A DNA stretch of 64,000 nucleotides from Lumbricus terrestris (taxonomy: Eukaryota; Annelida; Clitellata; Crassiclitellata; Lumbricidae). Shown one piece after another: positions 1 to 12,834 of the stretch. The position numbers and the translations under genes were made by a program. The notes under the pieces are model-generated. The model did not search any database, was not told where the DNA came from, and saw nothing but the letters and a program-made list of their open reading frames with translations. Where the stretch lies: contig OX457053.1 of the NCBI GenBank assembly GCA_949752735.1, positions 3,193,584 through 3,257,583 of the forward strand, in the 5' to 3' direction. Every line of letters starts with the position of its first letter. Within the stretch, counting starts at the first letter, position 1.

Positions 1-480
1 CCGATTTCTTGCAACTTTTAGTATGTTAAACACCAGACCCAATATACCAGAAAATCATCATAAAACGCCTTCTTGCTATTTTGTGGATCATTTCGTAGAT
101 TGACCCGACTATACAATCTTTTGAAGCAATTATAGGCCACCATTTTGGCCGCCATCTTGTTTTCCCATGCAACCGCCAAAAATCAAGCTTGCTAACCACG
201 ATTTTCGTTCTCAGGAGGGTCAAATTAGTCTAGAAAAGCATGTTAGCAAATTATTACATGATTTGCTCCTAACAGTATCATTTCCAGATTCCATGCCTGG
301 TCCAATTGGCGGCCATCTTTTTCCCCGCCAAAATTAGACCACTTGCCGTGGTCCGATTTCTTGCAACTTTTAGTATGTTCATCACCAGACCTATGACAAC
401 GGAAAATCGTCATAAAACGCTTTCTTGCAATTTTTTTGGGGTTCACCAAAGTTTTTCCGTAGATTGACCCGACTAATAGT
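1..480. repeat. Tandem direct repeat, period about 352 bp
   Basis: The sequence CCGATTTCTTGCAACTTTTA at the left edge recurs at 353-372, and similarity continues with scattered differences through the phrase TAGATTGACCCGACTA in both units. The unit also contains short phrases of the type GGCGGCCATCTT. The repeat probably continues left of the window, so it could be a satellite array end or a local duplication. No coding potential was recognised. Confidence 0.75.
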
Positions 481-504
481 GCCAGTCAACACACTGACCG
501 ATAC

Positions 505-987
<483 letters not shown>

Positions 988-1091
988 CGAAGCCATGGAT
1001 GTCGATAAGACGATATTCAGTGTAGGTTAGAACATCTTATCGAAAGACCACCAGACATGTGATAGAAAATTGACTGAAATGAAGATAAAAC

Positions 1092-1162
1092 TCTGATGCA
1101 GCGTCCGCGCTGTAGTCAGGAGCGCCTCTGAGTAGCGAGCTTGAAGAGGCGCCATAGACATG
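1092..1162 (+). mobile_element. SINE 3'-tail fragment (family A)
   Basis: The stretch carries the phrases GCGTCCGCGCTGTAGTC and AGCGCCTCTGAGTAG followed by CTTGAAGAGGCGCCATAG, the 3' half of the tRNA-derived SINE family seen in near-complete form at 61067-61292. The tRNA-like head is missing. A TAAATAAATAAA tail follows. Confidence 0.75.
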
Positions 1163-1329
1163 GATAAATAAATAAACAAAAGACATAAAATAAAAGCATA
1201 GGCTGCGGTCTATGATCAGTGTTGACCACTGATCAGTGGGACCAAAGCACCTGAACCAAATGAGGTCGTTCAGATAGAGCAGCATTCTGTCGTTGCTAAT
1301 GACAAAATGTGTCTTTGTGCATACTATTG

Positions 1330-1700
1330 AGAAGACTTGCATACTTGATATAACCGAAAACCGAATAAATCGGAAGACTTGCATACTTGATATAACCGAA
1401 AACCCAATAGATCGGAAGACTTGCATACTTGATACCGGTATAACCTGAAACCCGACAAATAAGAAGTCTTGCATACTTGATATAACCGGAAACCCAACAA
1501 ATAAGAAGACTTGCATACTTGATATAACCGGAAACCCAACAAATAAGAAGACTTGTATACTTGATATAACCGGAAACCCAATAAATCAGAAGACTTGCAT
1601 ACTTGATATAACCGGAAACCCAGTAAATCAGAAGACTTGCATACTTGATACAACCGGAAACCCAACAAATAAGAAGGCTTGCATACTTGATATAACCGGA
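1330..1700. repeat. 42-bp minisatellite abutting the last visible macroglobulin exon
   Basis: About nine units of 42 bp, each containing ATACTTGATATAACCGGAAA and a variable AATAAGAAGACTTGC part. Because 42 is a multiple of three, the minus-strand frame of the neighbouring exon continues open through the array as a 14-residue repeat containing WVSGYIKY. The array begins at the probable 5' splice site of the exon at 1704-1801. It may be intronic or, less likely, translated. Confidence 0.93.
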
Positions 1701-1703
1701 AAC

Positions 1704-1801
1704 CCAGAACATGTAAGTTTCGTCCGTGAAACGACTGTTCCAGAAGAGATTTCGAAGTTCGTTCGGTCGTGGTTTGTACTTCTTGTCCGGTGCTATAGGA
1801 C
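1704..1801 (-). CDS. Macroglobulin-like exon 17 (after LDLa), 3' end uncertain
   Basis: Acceptor GAACTCAG; its first two bases GT complete the cysteine codon that closes the LDLa module. It then reads PIAPDKKYKPRPNELRNLFW and NSRFTDETYMFW. Two possible donors, TGG/GTTTCC (used here) and CCG/GTTATA, both recur in each unit of the adjoining 42-bp minisatellite, so the true exon end is ambiguous. Confidence 0.7.
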
Positions 1802-4487
1802 CTGAGTTCATTCACAGCACACAGAAAGAAAACACATTACGGTAACTATAACACAATGATTCCAAATGAAAAACTCCACTCCGTAGGATGATATTCATCT
1901 CATAAATAACGCGACACAAGCGCACATATACGAACACTAGGCTACATAAACATTCCAGATAAAAGTAGTGACAATCGCAAGTCTGGATGAAGCATGAGGG
2001 CGTAATCGCAATCGTAATCGTAATCGCAATCTTCAAACTTCTATAATAGGCTACCACTCAGTAGCGAAGCGCAGTTCACCAATTTGTTCACGCTAATCAT
2101 CACCCTCGTATGACACAGCGAAATGAAATAGCATTTAACCAAACACACTGAATAACGGAGTAAAGTAACGACGTGTCTTGTAACCGAATAGTTATATAGC
2201 ACCTTCTGCTATACGGTACGTCCTGAATGACCTGACATACATGTAGATAGTAGGCGCTGCAGAAGCGATTATATTATTTTATGATACTCCATCATTGCTC
2301 ACATGCAATTTCGTCGTATCCATCCAGACAGTTGATGACTCCATCGCAGACTCTTTTCAGTTCGTAGCATTCTCCTGATGACGGACAGATTCCAAGTCCA
2401 AGAGAACGATTGCACGGCGAAAACTCTGCAGAAAACCGTCGCAAATTTGTATTTCCGAATTCCGAGAGCGTAAGTTCAGGCAACGTGAATCATAGACAGA
2501 TGAAGTGCGTTCAGCGTAAGAAAATATACACGTCTAGCTCTTTATCTATAATTTGGTGTTCACGTACGATTAGGGTTAGGCTTGTGTAGATCGTATCGTA
2601 TAATTTAGAGAATTTATAAGACACCTCTTACAACACTGGTAATTCAGAGGCGCTCTCAGCGTGATAGCCCCGATGAAATAAGAAAGTCGGTAAGGTGTGG
2701 ATAGGTAGGCCTATAATGGTGCGTATGAGTAGTCCTAAGGTAGCACACCGAGATGAGGTATGGTAGTGCGAGGTAAAGTCACGTGGGATTGGTAAAGTGA
2801 AGTTAAATAAATAAGGTATAAAGTGAGAAAGTTCACGGTACGATTGAATTGTAGGCTAGAAATGCATTAGAATCTACACATACACTACCGATGACATCTG
2901 AGGTCGTTAAGAAAGTGCGCGAGATGCCATTGTTAAAGATGCTTGAGGATGGCAATTATAATAATATTAGGCTATAGACGACTTCGTGAAGTCAGTCAAG
3001 GCTGCAATCCTCTGGATTCAACAGCTGGACAACATTAATCAAGAAAGTGAACCGCGAAAATGATTTAGTTATAAAATAGTAAAACGTAATCGTTATCTCC
3101 TAATTTCTAAAGCTCCACTCGAAAGTCAAGCGTGGGGCACCGGCTTATTCACGAGCGCTGCGTTGAGTCAAAAGGGTTGTCCGTAAGAGTAGTCCATGGT
3201 AGTCCGGGTCGAGGCTATGCGATGTTTACTCAGGGTCAAATGCCTTTGTAACAACACTAGCATATTATGCTATAGTGTTACATTTTGCCTGGGGCATGCA
3301 CGCGTGAAAAATAGACTGACCTTGGTTGATTGTTAAGTTGAGATCGCTCATGATGACAAGACCAGCGGACTGTGAACAGAAATACAGGCGGATAAGGAAT
3401 CGATTTCTAAGAAGAAGATCTTATTCAAAGATGTCGACGACATTGCATAATTCTTGCGGATATTATTTCTCGAATATAATCACTATTCTCAATTATTCTG
3501 TCCAACCTTACGAATGCAGACTACAATTTCGCAGCATTACATTTAATGCTGCATTAATTCGACAGATAAAAGACACATGCAAGAGTAGCCTGAACGTTAT
3601 TAAATATTTTAAAGACGACTTCTGTAGAAACTGTATGCAATAGTAGGATAGGAACGTTAACGATCAGCCTTGAACAAACAATGTTGCGAAATATTACGAG
3701 TGAAATGGAACCTTGGTGAAACGTAAACTGCAGCTATGGATGGTCGTATCCTAGGGAAAAATTGTTTAGGTTTATTTAAGAAGAACTACATGAGACGTTA
3801 GGTCGTCAGTCGTACGTGAGCCGTGGTGTTCGTATCCATTCCAACAGTTGGTGCGTTGAAGAAAACACTTTCCTCCCAACCCGCATTGTTGTGCCACCAG
3901 GTGTGGAAGTAAGGAAGTTGTGCTTGTACGTTGTAGTCCAGCAGTTCGTGGATGACCTGTAAGTGCAAAGAACGTAGATTTATTGTATTTACAAATTTAT
4001 AAATTGCGATATGAAGTGGGGCAGAGTAGGGTAGGTTAAGCTCAGGTCGAATTGGGCATGACACATTAGCGATCGTACGATACTTAGTGAAGTATGTGCT
4101 ACCGGATGGCCTGAGATGGCGGAGGCAAGGCTGAAATTGGTGAGACGTCAGACGTAGATCAGCGTAGCAGACTATCTACGCATGTTTAAACAGATGGTAT
4201 ACAATGACGGCCATGTGCCAAGGATTTAATCTATGATTGTCTACGCAAAACAGCAATAATGACAGTGATAATATTGTTTTGCATCTGACAGCGGTGATGC
4301 CAATATTGATTGGTAATGAGGGCATTGGCGTTAATAATAGGAATAATATGAATACATGGACGTGACAATAATTATGACTTCATGAATTTCTCTAACGTGT
4401 AGCATTCAATTAGGCATTTATAATTAAATAAGAATTTAAAAACAATTGAATCGTAGCAATTGATTTTAGCAATAACGACGACGACGA

Positions 4488-4519
<32 letters not shown>

Positions 4520-4582
4520 TTAATGATGATGATGATGATGATGATGAAGACTGCAATATTAATAATAATAATAATAATAATG

Positions 4583-4619
<37 letters not shown>

Positions 4620-7600
4620 TAATAATGATAATAATAATAACAACAATAATAATGATAATAGACTCTAATAATAAATTAATAATAATACTAACGGGTAGAG
4701 TCATTCATGACTAGTTTTGAACAGTAGTTAGCAATGAAGTCCTTGAGGGATCCTAAATACCTCAGGCATAAAATAAATAAAATAATAATAATAACTCCAG
4801 AGTAAAAATTGCTTATTAATATCTGACACCTGAGGGATTATAGATGCCTCCGGTAGAAATCTACCGATAAATAAATAAATAAATAATAATAATAGTAAAA
4901 TCAATTTAACCTTTTGTTCCGTTGGAAAAGGCAAAGCCCCTCGAATGTAGAATTCATAGTCGACTGAGGCTGTGTAGAAGTACCCTCCTGGAGGACCATA
5001 AGCGATGAATTCAATCGTATCCCGACTGAAATCTTTTCCAAAATTCAATTTGATCGATGGCTGGAAAATAAAGATTTTCTGATAATCTTATTCAGTGTCG
5101 CAAGGATTATCTCTTCACAGCTTCTGCTGTGTATTGGTTTAGTCGCAGACAATTTTGAAACAGAAATTTTGCAAATAAAAGCCGTCATTAAATGATGATA
5201 GTAGTTTCTACAGGTAAAAATAGTAGCAGTTTCTACAGGTAAAAATAAGAGTAGTTTCTACTTTCTACAGGACCTGGTGAAAATAATAGTAGTTTCTACA
5301 GGTAAAAATAAGAGTAGTTTCTACTTTCTACAGGACCTGGTGAAAATAATAGTAGTTTCTACAGGTAAAAATAATAGTAGTTTATACTTTCTACAGGACC
5401 TGGTGAAAATAATAGTAGTTTCTACAGGTAAAAATAATAGAAGCTTTAACTTTCTACAATCTACATGACATGATAAAAATAATAATAGTTTCTACAGGTA
5501 AAAATTATAGTAGTTTCTACTTTCCACAGGACCTGGTAAAAGTAATAGTAGTTTCTACTTTCCACAGAACCTGGCAAAAACAATAGTAGTTTCTACAGGT
5601 AAAAATAATAGTAGTTTCTGCAGGTAGGCCTAATATGACTAATGCAAAAGGAATCTTAACCGAAGACGAACCAATAACTCGCTAATTAATTTTGACTAGA
5701 CAGTCTAGATGAGCTCAAAAAATTTAAACGACGAGAATGTTCACATGCGAGTGGAAAAGCAAGGCAGTTGATCGCTAGAGTGCAGGAAGACGCATGATTC
5801 GTAACACTTCAAAACTTAATTTGCATGAATAGCCTATTATAGTTTGAAGGCTATGTGACAACTGAAGTAAAAGTGCGGCAGCAATCATAAATTTCCCTTT
5901 GAAACTACCTCACTGCAAGGCGACTACTGATCACAACACCCACAGACTTGCTCAATCAAGGCGTTATAAAAGCCACACTGCATTGCGGCATTCTTAGGGT
6001 TCGGAGGAAATTGGATGATACTATACCAGCATATAAAATTATTATGCAACGCTGTCTTCACGATGAAGCGTTCCAATATTACACTACATGCTACGGCAGC
6101 TACGCTATGCGCTACAATACGCTATACATCGTAGTTTGTATGTGCACTTGTTATAGCCCCTCCTTCAAGCTCCCTACTCAGAGGCGCTCCCGACTACAGA
6201 GCGGACACTGCATTGGAGTTTCACGCCGAAGCGCTGAGCAATTGCGAGTAAAGGACTTGCCCAAGGTCCCTACGCGACGGCTTGAGGTGGATTAGAACCT
6301 GCAGCCATTCGGCTGCAAGGCGACGAACATACCCACTACACCACCGCGCCCCATATAGTTATATGTTATGTTACTCTATGCGTTACAATAGTTGCATGAT
6401 ATGAATAATGTTGAGTTTATAGGAACCTCCTTGAGTTTCGAATCTCGAACGAAGAACGTGAGCGAATCGACGACCACTTCTCCTTGAACAATGCAGTAGA
6501 CGAATAGATGGGCGGAGGGAGACATGTCACGTGACAGGGCGATGGCGAACGTCTTCTGCCGTGACGTCATCAACAGCTGACTCCCAAGAAGAATCGATCC
6601 TCCAGCAGCTATCTAAGTCAAACAACATTTGCTGCGTTGAGAACAGTGGATGCTATTTATGTACACATAAATTTTATGTGCACTTGTTATAGCTCCCCTA
6701 CAAGAAAGCTACTCAGTAGTGCTCCCGACTATAGCGCGGACACTGCATCGGAATTTCACGCCGAAGCGCTGAGCCATTGCGAGTAAAGGACTTGCCCAAG
6801 GTCCCTATACGGCGACTTGAGGTGGATTCGAGCCTGCAACCCGCCGGCTGCAAGGCAACGAACCTACCCACTACACCACTGCGGCCCTGGTTGTTAAATT
6901 CGTTTAAAATGTTAAGGCTTTGTGTGCTTATCTATGGATGTCAAAGGCCTAGTAATCTATGCTCTTGGGAACATTTATGAACACCTGCTTTACAAGTGCT
7001 TAATAGAAGCAGAATGATGCATAAACTAATTTTTTTAGAACTTTCGCGAAATTTGGAGGAAAATTTAGACTATCTAAAGTGTTGGTGTTTGGTGTTTGCC
7101 ACTCGATTCCAATCTCTACCAGGACTAGTGACATGTTAAATAGTGTTTTGATAGTTGTGACTAAATCTTATGTTTTGAATAGTTGTTAATGAGTTCCGTT
7201 CCGTTCGTAGCCATCCTCGGTACGAGGTTCGGCCGCATCATACACGATGTTCCTCCAACGATTCCTGTCCTCCGTCATTCTTAGCATTTCTCCCATTTGC
7301 AAGCCCGTCCATGTCTTTATTTTGTCCAGCCAATTCCTTCTTGGCCTTCCTCTTCCTCTACCTCCAGGAATTGTGCCCTGTATGATCTCTTTCTCTATGC
7401 ATGTTCCCTCATTTCTCATGATGTGACCAAAGTAGGCCTATATCATTTTTCTTTCTTTAACTGTTCTTAGCATGTTCCTCTTCACACCAGCGGCCTCCAT
7501 GAGTAGGCACCTGTTATCAGGTTGTCGAATAGGTGTGAATAAGTAGGCACCTATTATCAGGTGAGTTTTAAGTAGAGTTCAAAGTCTAACCATGTAGTTG

Positions 7601-7911
7601 ACTTCTCGCACATAGAAATTTGTCGATACGGTAAACGTCATGTAGGCATCGGTCTAAGAGAGAAAATACAGCGAAATAATAATAAAAATAATATTATTGA
7701 TTGCCCACGTATTAGCACTCATCATATATTTATAGCACACCATCTACAATGTAAATAACAGTACTACATGTTGGACGAAATTACCGAAGACGTCTTAGAC
7801 CTAAGTCCACGGCCTCGTCGAAAGGGGAAAGCCTTTGTCGACATTTTTACCATTAAGGACTTCGACAATATTCTAGTACGTTTGTGGAAGTTTTGGAAGC
7901 TACTTGCCATG

Positions 7912-7977
<66 letters not shown>

Positions 7978-10731
7978 GGCATGACACTATACAGTATACA
8001 TATATATTATACATGGTGCTTAAGGTGTAGAAAAATAAGTGCCTGGAAGCCCCTTCTTTTTCCATGGCTGTGCTGGCCTAATAAGTGGCAGGACGGTGTG
8101 CAGATTTGAAAATAAGTGCATGGACGCCGGCCATGACCGTCCAGCTACACTTTAAGCCCTACTATATAATCATAGGCCCTATACATAATTATACCTGTAT
8201 AATTATACACGTATAGTCGTATATCAATGTGTATACGTGTCAACTCCGTTTAGTGCATAGGCATAATTTTCCTTAACGGGTACCGTATAATAAATATATG
8301 ATTTCGCTATATATAATTACTAGCTGGGGTACCTGGCGTTGCCCGGGAAATTTAGGATTCGACCCGCTTCGGCCACAACCCCACCACACAACACCCGACC
8401 ACACTCCGGTCTGTACCAGTACGCCACCCGAGAAATTTGGGTCTCAGGAAAATTACCACCCCCATCCCACCCCCACACCCAACCCAGCCCTCCACCCCAA
8501 CCCCCTCCAACCCCACTCCACCCCATTCCACCCCCACTCCACCCCTAACCCCCTCCGACCCCACTCCACCCCAACACAACTCCCACCCCATCCCCCTACA
8601 TCCCACCCCTCCACTCCCCACCCCACCCCTCCATCCACCCTCACCCCAACCCCACACCCCACCACACCCCAACCCCCTCCACCCCAAACCCCCACCCCTC
8701 CACCCCACCCCACCCCGACCCCACCCCTCACCACCCTCACCACACCTCTCACCCTCAGCCCATTTCACCCCACCCCCGACCCCACCACGATCCCAAACCC
8801 CTCAACCTCACCCACCCCCACCCCCATACCATCCCCACTCTACAACACCCCACCGCACTCCGACCTTCATCGGTACGCCACCCGCGATATTTGGGTTTAG
8901 GGACAAATTCCTCCACCCCCACCTCTTCCCACACCCGCTCCCCCACCCCACCACACTACGACCTATACCAGTACGCCACCCGTGAAAACGGTGAAATTAG
9001 GGTTTCCAGGAAAAATTCCCCCTCACCCCATTCTCCTAACCCTCTCCCCGCCCCCACCCTCTTTCCCACCTCACCCTCTTTCCCACCTCACCCCACCACA
9101 CCGACCTGCACCAGTACGCCACCCGTGAAATAAGGATTTTCGTTAAAATTAAATTAGCAGCTCTCGCCATTTATATAATGACCATGGAAGCGTTTAAGAA
9201 GGTGTTTAACCGTCTTAATGTTTTCGCCCCCACGCTGGCCCCCTTGGTGGTAGAGATTCACCAACTACTGATCCGGGTGGTTCTGATGGCCCTCTATCCA
9301 GGAAAAAAATTTCATATAAATGGCTAAAACGTTTTGGGAAAAAATTTGGGGGTTTCGCTCCCCACCCTGGCCTCCATGGTGGTAGAGAATCGCCATCCCC
9401 TCGACTTTGCGTCTCGTGCCGAGACCTACACAGTAGTGAAGATTTGGAGTGAATAGCTCAAAAACTGTTGAAATGCATTCCGGACAAACAGACAGACACA
9501 CGTTACAGAATCTTCTCTTTATTTATATAGATATATATATATATAATGTGCAAGCCATATATATATAATTATATATATATATATATTACTTACTTTACTT
9601 TACTTACTTATGGCTTTGACGATGCTTTCGCACGTGACAGCCGCCCAGCTATGGAAAATCTCCACTTTTCTCGTTCTTGAGCTTTGTGTGTAGCCTCTTG
9701 TATGGAAAAACCCATCTCCCGACAGTCCTCTTGTATCATGTCGAACCATCTCTTCTTTGGTCTTCCCTTTTTTCTTTTACCATGCACATATCCGTTGACC
9801 GCTATCTTTGGGTATCTCTCGTCCCGCATTCTGGTTACATGGCCAAAGTAGCGTAGCCGTTTGCTCTGGATTTTGTGTATTATATCATGCCGAATATTCA
9901 GTCTGCTATATATCTCTGTATTCCTTATTCTATCCCTTCTCGTGACACCTTCTATCTTTCTTAGGCACGTCATTTCAAACACCCTCAGCCGCTGCTTCTG
10001 TGCTTCCCTTAGTGTCCAAGTCTCCGAATTGTACAGCAATGCGCTCAGCACTAATGTCTCATACATCTGAACTTTTGTGGCTTTTCCTATTTCCTTCGAG
10101 CTCCAAACCTTACCCAGCACCTGTAGTATTCCTCTGGCTATCCCAATTCTTCTGTCCACATCTTTTTCAGATTCTCCATTTGTGCTAATGGTTCCCCCCA
10201 GATACACGAAGCTCTCCGCCTGTTCTAGTTGGTGTCCATCTGCTTCTAACTGAAATTTGATGTTGCCCCTTCCAAGGAACTGGCTTTCCGTTTTCAGTAC
10301 ATTTATACTCATTCCCATTTCCCGACTCACTTGAACCACTTTAGTTAGTGACTCTTGTAGTCCATTTGCTTGCTTTGCCAGAAGGGCGATATCATCCGCA
10401 AACCTCAGGTCCCTTATAGTCTGTCCTCCGATCACTGCTCCTTCCTCTGTTCCATCCAATGCCATAGCCATGATTAGTTCTAGAAATATGTTGAATAACA
10501 GCGGCGACAAAACGCATCCCTGCAGCACTCCCACAATAGTTTAAAACCATTCCGACAGCTCTCCGTCCACCCTTACCGCACTGAAAGTGTCCTCGTAGGC
10601 ATTTTCCAGTATTCTTATTATTTTCTCTGGATATCCGTAATGTCTCATGACTCTCCATAGTCCTTTTCTCCATACACTGTCGAAAGCCTTTCGAAAATCT
10701 ATGTAGCATACATAGATTTAAATATGGAAAG

Positions 10732-10802
<71 letters not shown>

Positions 10803-11535
10803 CGGTTCATCGGTTGAAGTACTGACAGACAGGAACCTGCTTTTAGGACTGTAGTAGCGATAACAACGTAGTGTCACCTGCTGGCCCGACTGAATATGCT
10901 GCACCTAAATGTACAGGTAAACCAGTGTTTCAGGTGTCTTACAGTATGAAGACAATACATTCAACATAATATATTTACTTACGTGGGAAAGCATCCTAGA
11001 TTATTTGTGTAGTCTGTCTTTGATGTAATATATTTAGATCCTTATTTTCGAAATGTGTCCCGTCCAACTGACTGTCCAACCTTTTTTTCTGTCTTTTCGT
11101 TTGTCCTGTCACCTGTGTGTCCGCAACGCACGTCCGCATGTCCGCATGTCCGGACATTGTGTTTCTTTACTATTACGCTTGTTCGTCTGTCCGTCTATAA
11201 GTCGGTCTTTCAGATAACCTCTGTTTGTCGGCCTGTCATCCAATTTTTTGTGGGTTCCGACAAAACAGTGCCACTCCACAGGGTGGTCTAGATCTATTCG
11301 ACATAGCTCTTTATGTTAAACTCAATGACTTTCGAAAGCAGAGTAGAGAGGGGGCACAGCACAATGCGTGCGACAACCCGGAGTCTTTCGTGAACGTGTC
11401 CTCCTCATGAAGTCTAGAAGGTCAATGTCGTAAATAGAAGTAAGTAAGTAAGTAAGTAAGTAAGTATGTAAGTAAGTAAGTAAGCAAGCAAGCAAGTAAG
11501 TAAGTAAGTAGGTAAGTGAGTAAGTAAGTAAGTAG

Positions 11536-11586
<51 letters not shown>

Positions 11587-11726
11587 GGTAAGTAAGTAAG
11601 TAAGTAAGTAAGTTTGTATGTATGTAAGTAAGTAAGTAAGTAAGTAAGTAGGTAAGTAAGTAAGTAAGCAAGCAAGCAAGTAAGTAAGTAGGTATGTATG
11701 TAAGTAAGTAGGTATGTAAGTAAGTA

Positions 11727-11764
<38 letters not shown>

Positions 11765-12774
11765 CGCACCGTTATTAGAAGTTTGCTATCATCTGGTCCA
11801 GGTTCGATCTCGTACTGTAGGATGTTGTCATCTGGAATGACCTGTTTGTCTTCCGTTGGTTGATCGGACGCGTCGCTTCCTTCCGCACTAACGGAGAAGA
11901 TGACCTGTCTATCATAGAAACCATCGTACATCGATCCGTCGCTTCTCTGTAGTGCAACCTACATCCAACAAGAACAGAGACTCACGAGGATGTTGTTCAG
12001 AGTGCTATCAGTTGCATCTACATGGACCCAACATAACGCCATTACCCAGCAACCATTCCAGGAAGACATCGATTCAGTTGCATGTATTAATAGGCATACT
12101 CGATGCTGCATAACGACAATGTGTCGTATACCAACGATGATTAGTGTCGCCCTCCTCCTTTCACAAGGCTTGGGACTGGCACTGAAAAAGTATAAGCAGT
12201 GGCGCGCTTTCAGTTGCACTTACACAATATACATGTAAGCGACATGGACTGTCCTTTGGTATTAGTCGTCTACAAGCAGATTAATGCATAGTAAATTTTA
12301 AAGTGAAGTCGTATAAACTGTAAATAATAATTGGTTCACACTTTGATTTGTAAGTCCTACAGGAAACTAATAGAAGGTGGTTTCGTTGTGTCAGGTACTT
12401 AACTGGAGTGGAGTCTCACGGAAAAACCATTTCGGAAATACAAGGATTCAGTTCTTACCTGGATATTAAAAGACCGTTAAACTAACCAGGTGACTTCACG
12501 GCATCTGGTATTTACCTGGATTGTAAACGGTACACCGGGTTTGAATGTTCGTATTTCGCTACCGAGTAGTTTCAACTGAACACCATCCTTGTAGACGTGG
12601 GTGATGGCGGTTCCGGTAAGCAACTCCAGGTAGTAGTAATCGTAGAGGGATCCGGTCCAGAAAAGGTCTTTTCCAGATGGATCGCCCCATTTCTCCACTA
12701 TCTCCGCCATCGAAAAGATGAAACTCTTTGAGCTGTACATCTGTGTGTGTGTTTGAAAGAAAGTCAAAGCAAGT

Positions 12775-12834
<60 letters not shown>

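Noticed and set aside
1037..1516. Minus-strand frame with VGFPVISSMQ repeats
   Set aside because: Another frame of the 42-bp minisatellite.
7768..7910. Frame MLDEITEDVLDLSPRPRRKG as a possible exon or transposase piece
   Set aside because: No family recognised, no convincing splice sites, and it runs into a TA microsatellite.
8298..8985. Long proline/histidine frames and opposite glycine/tryptophan frames
   Set aside because: Composition effect of the C-rich minisatellite; several frames are open on both strands at once.
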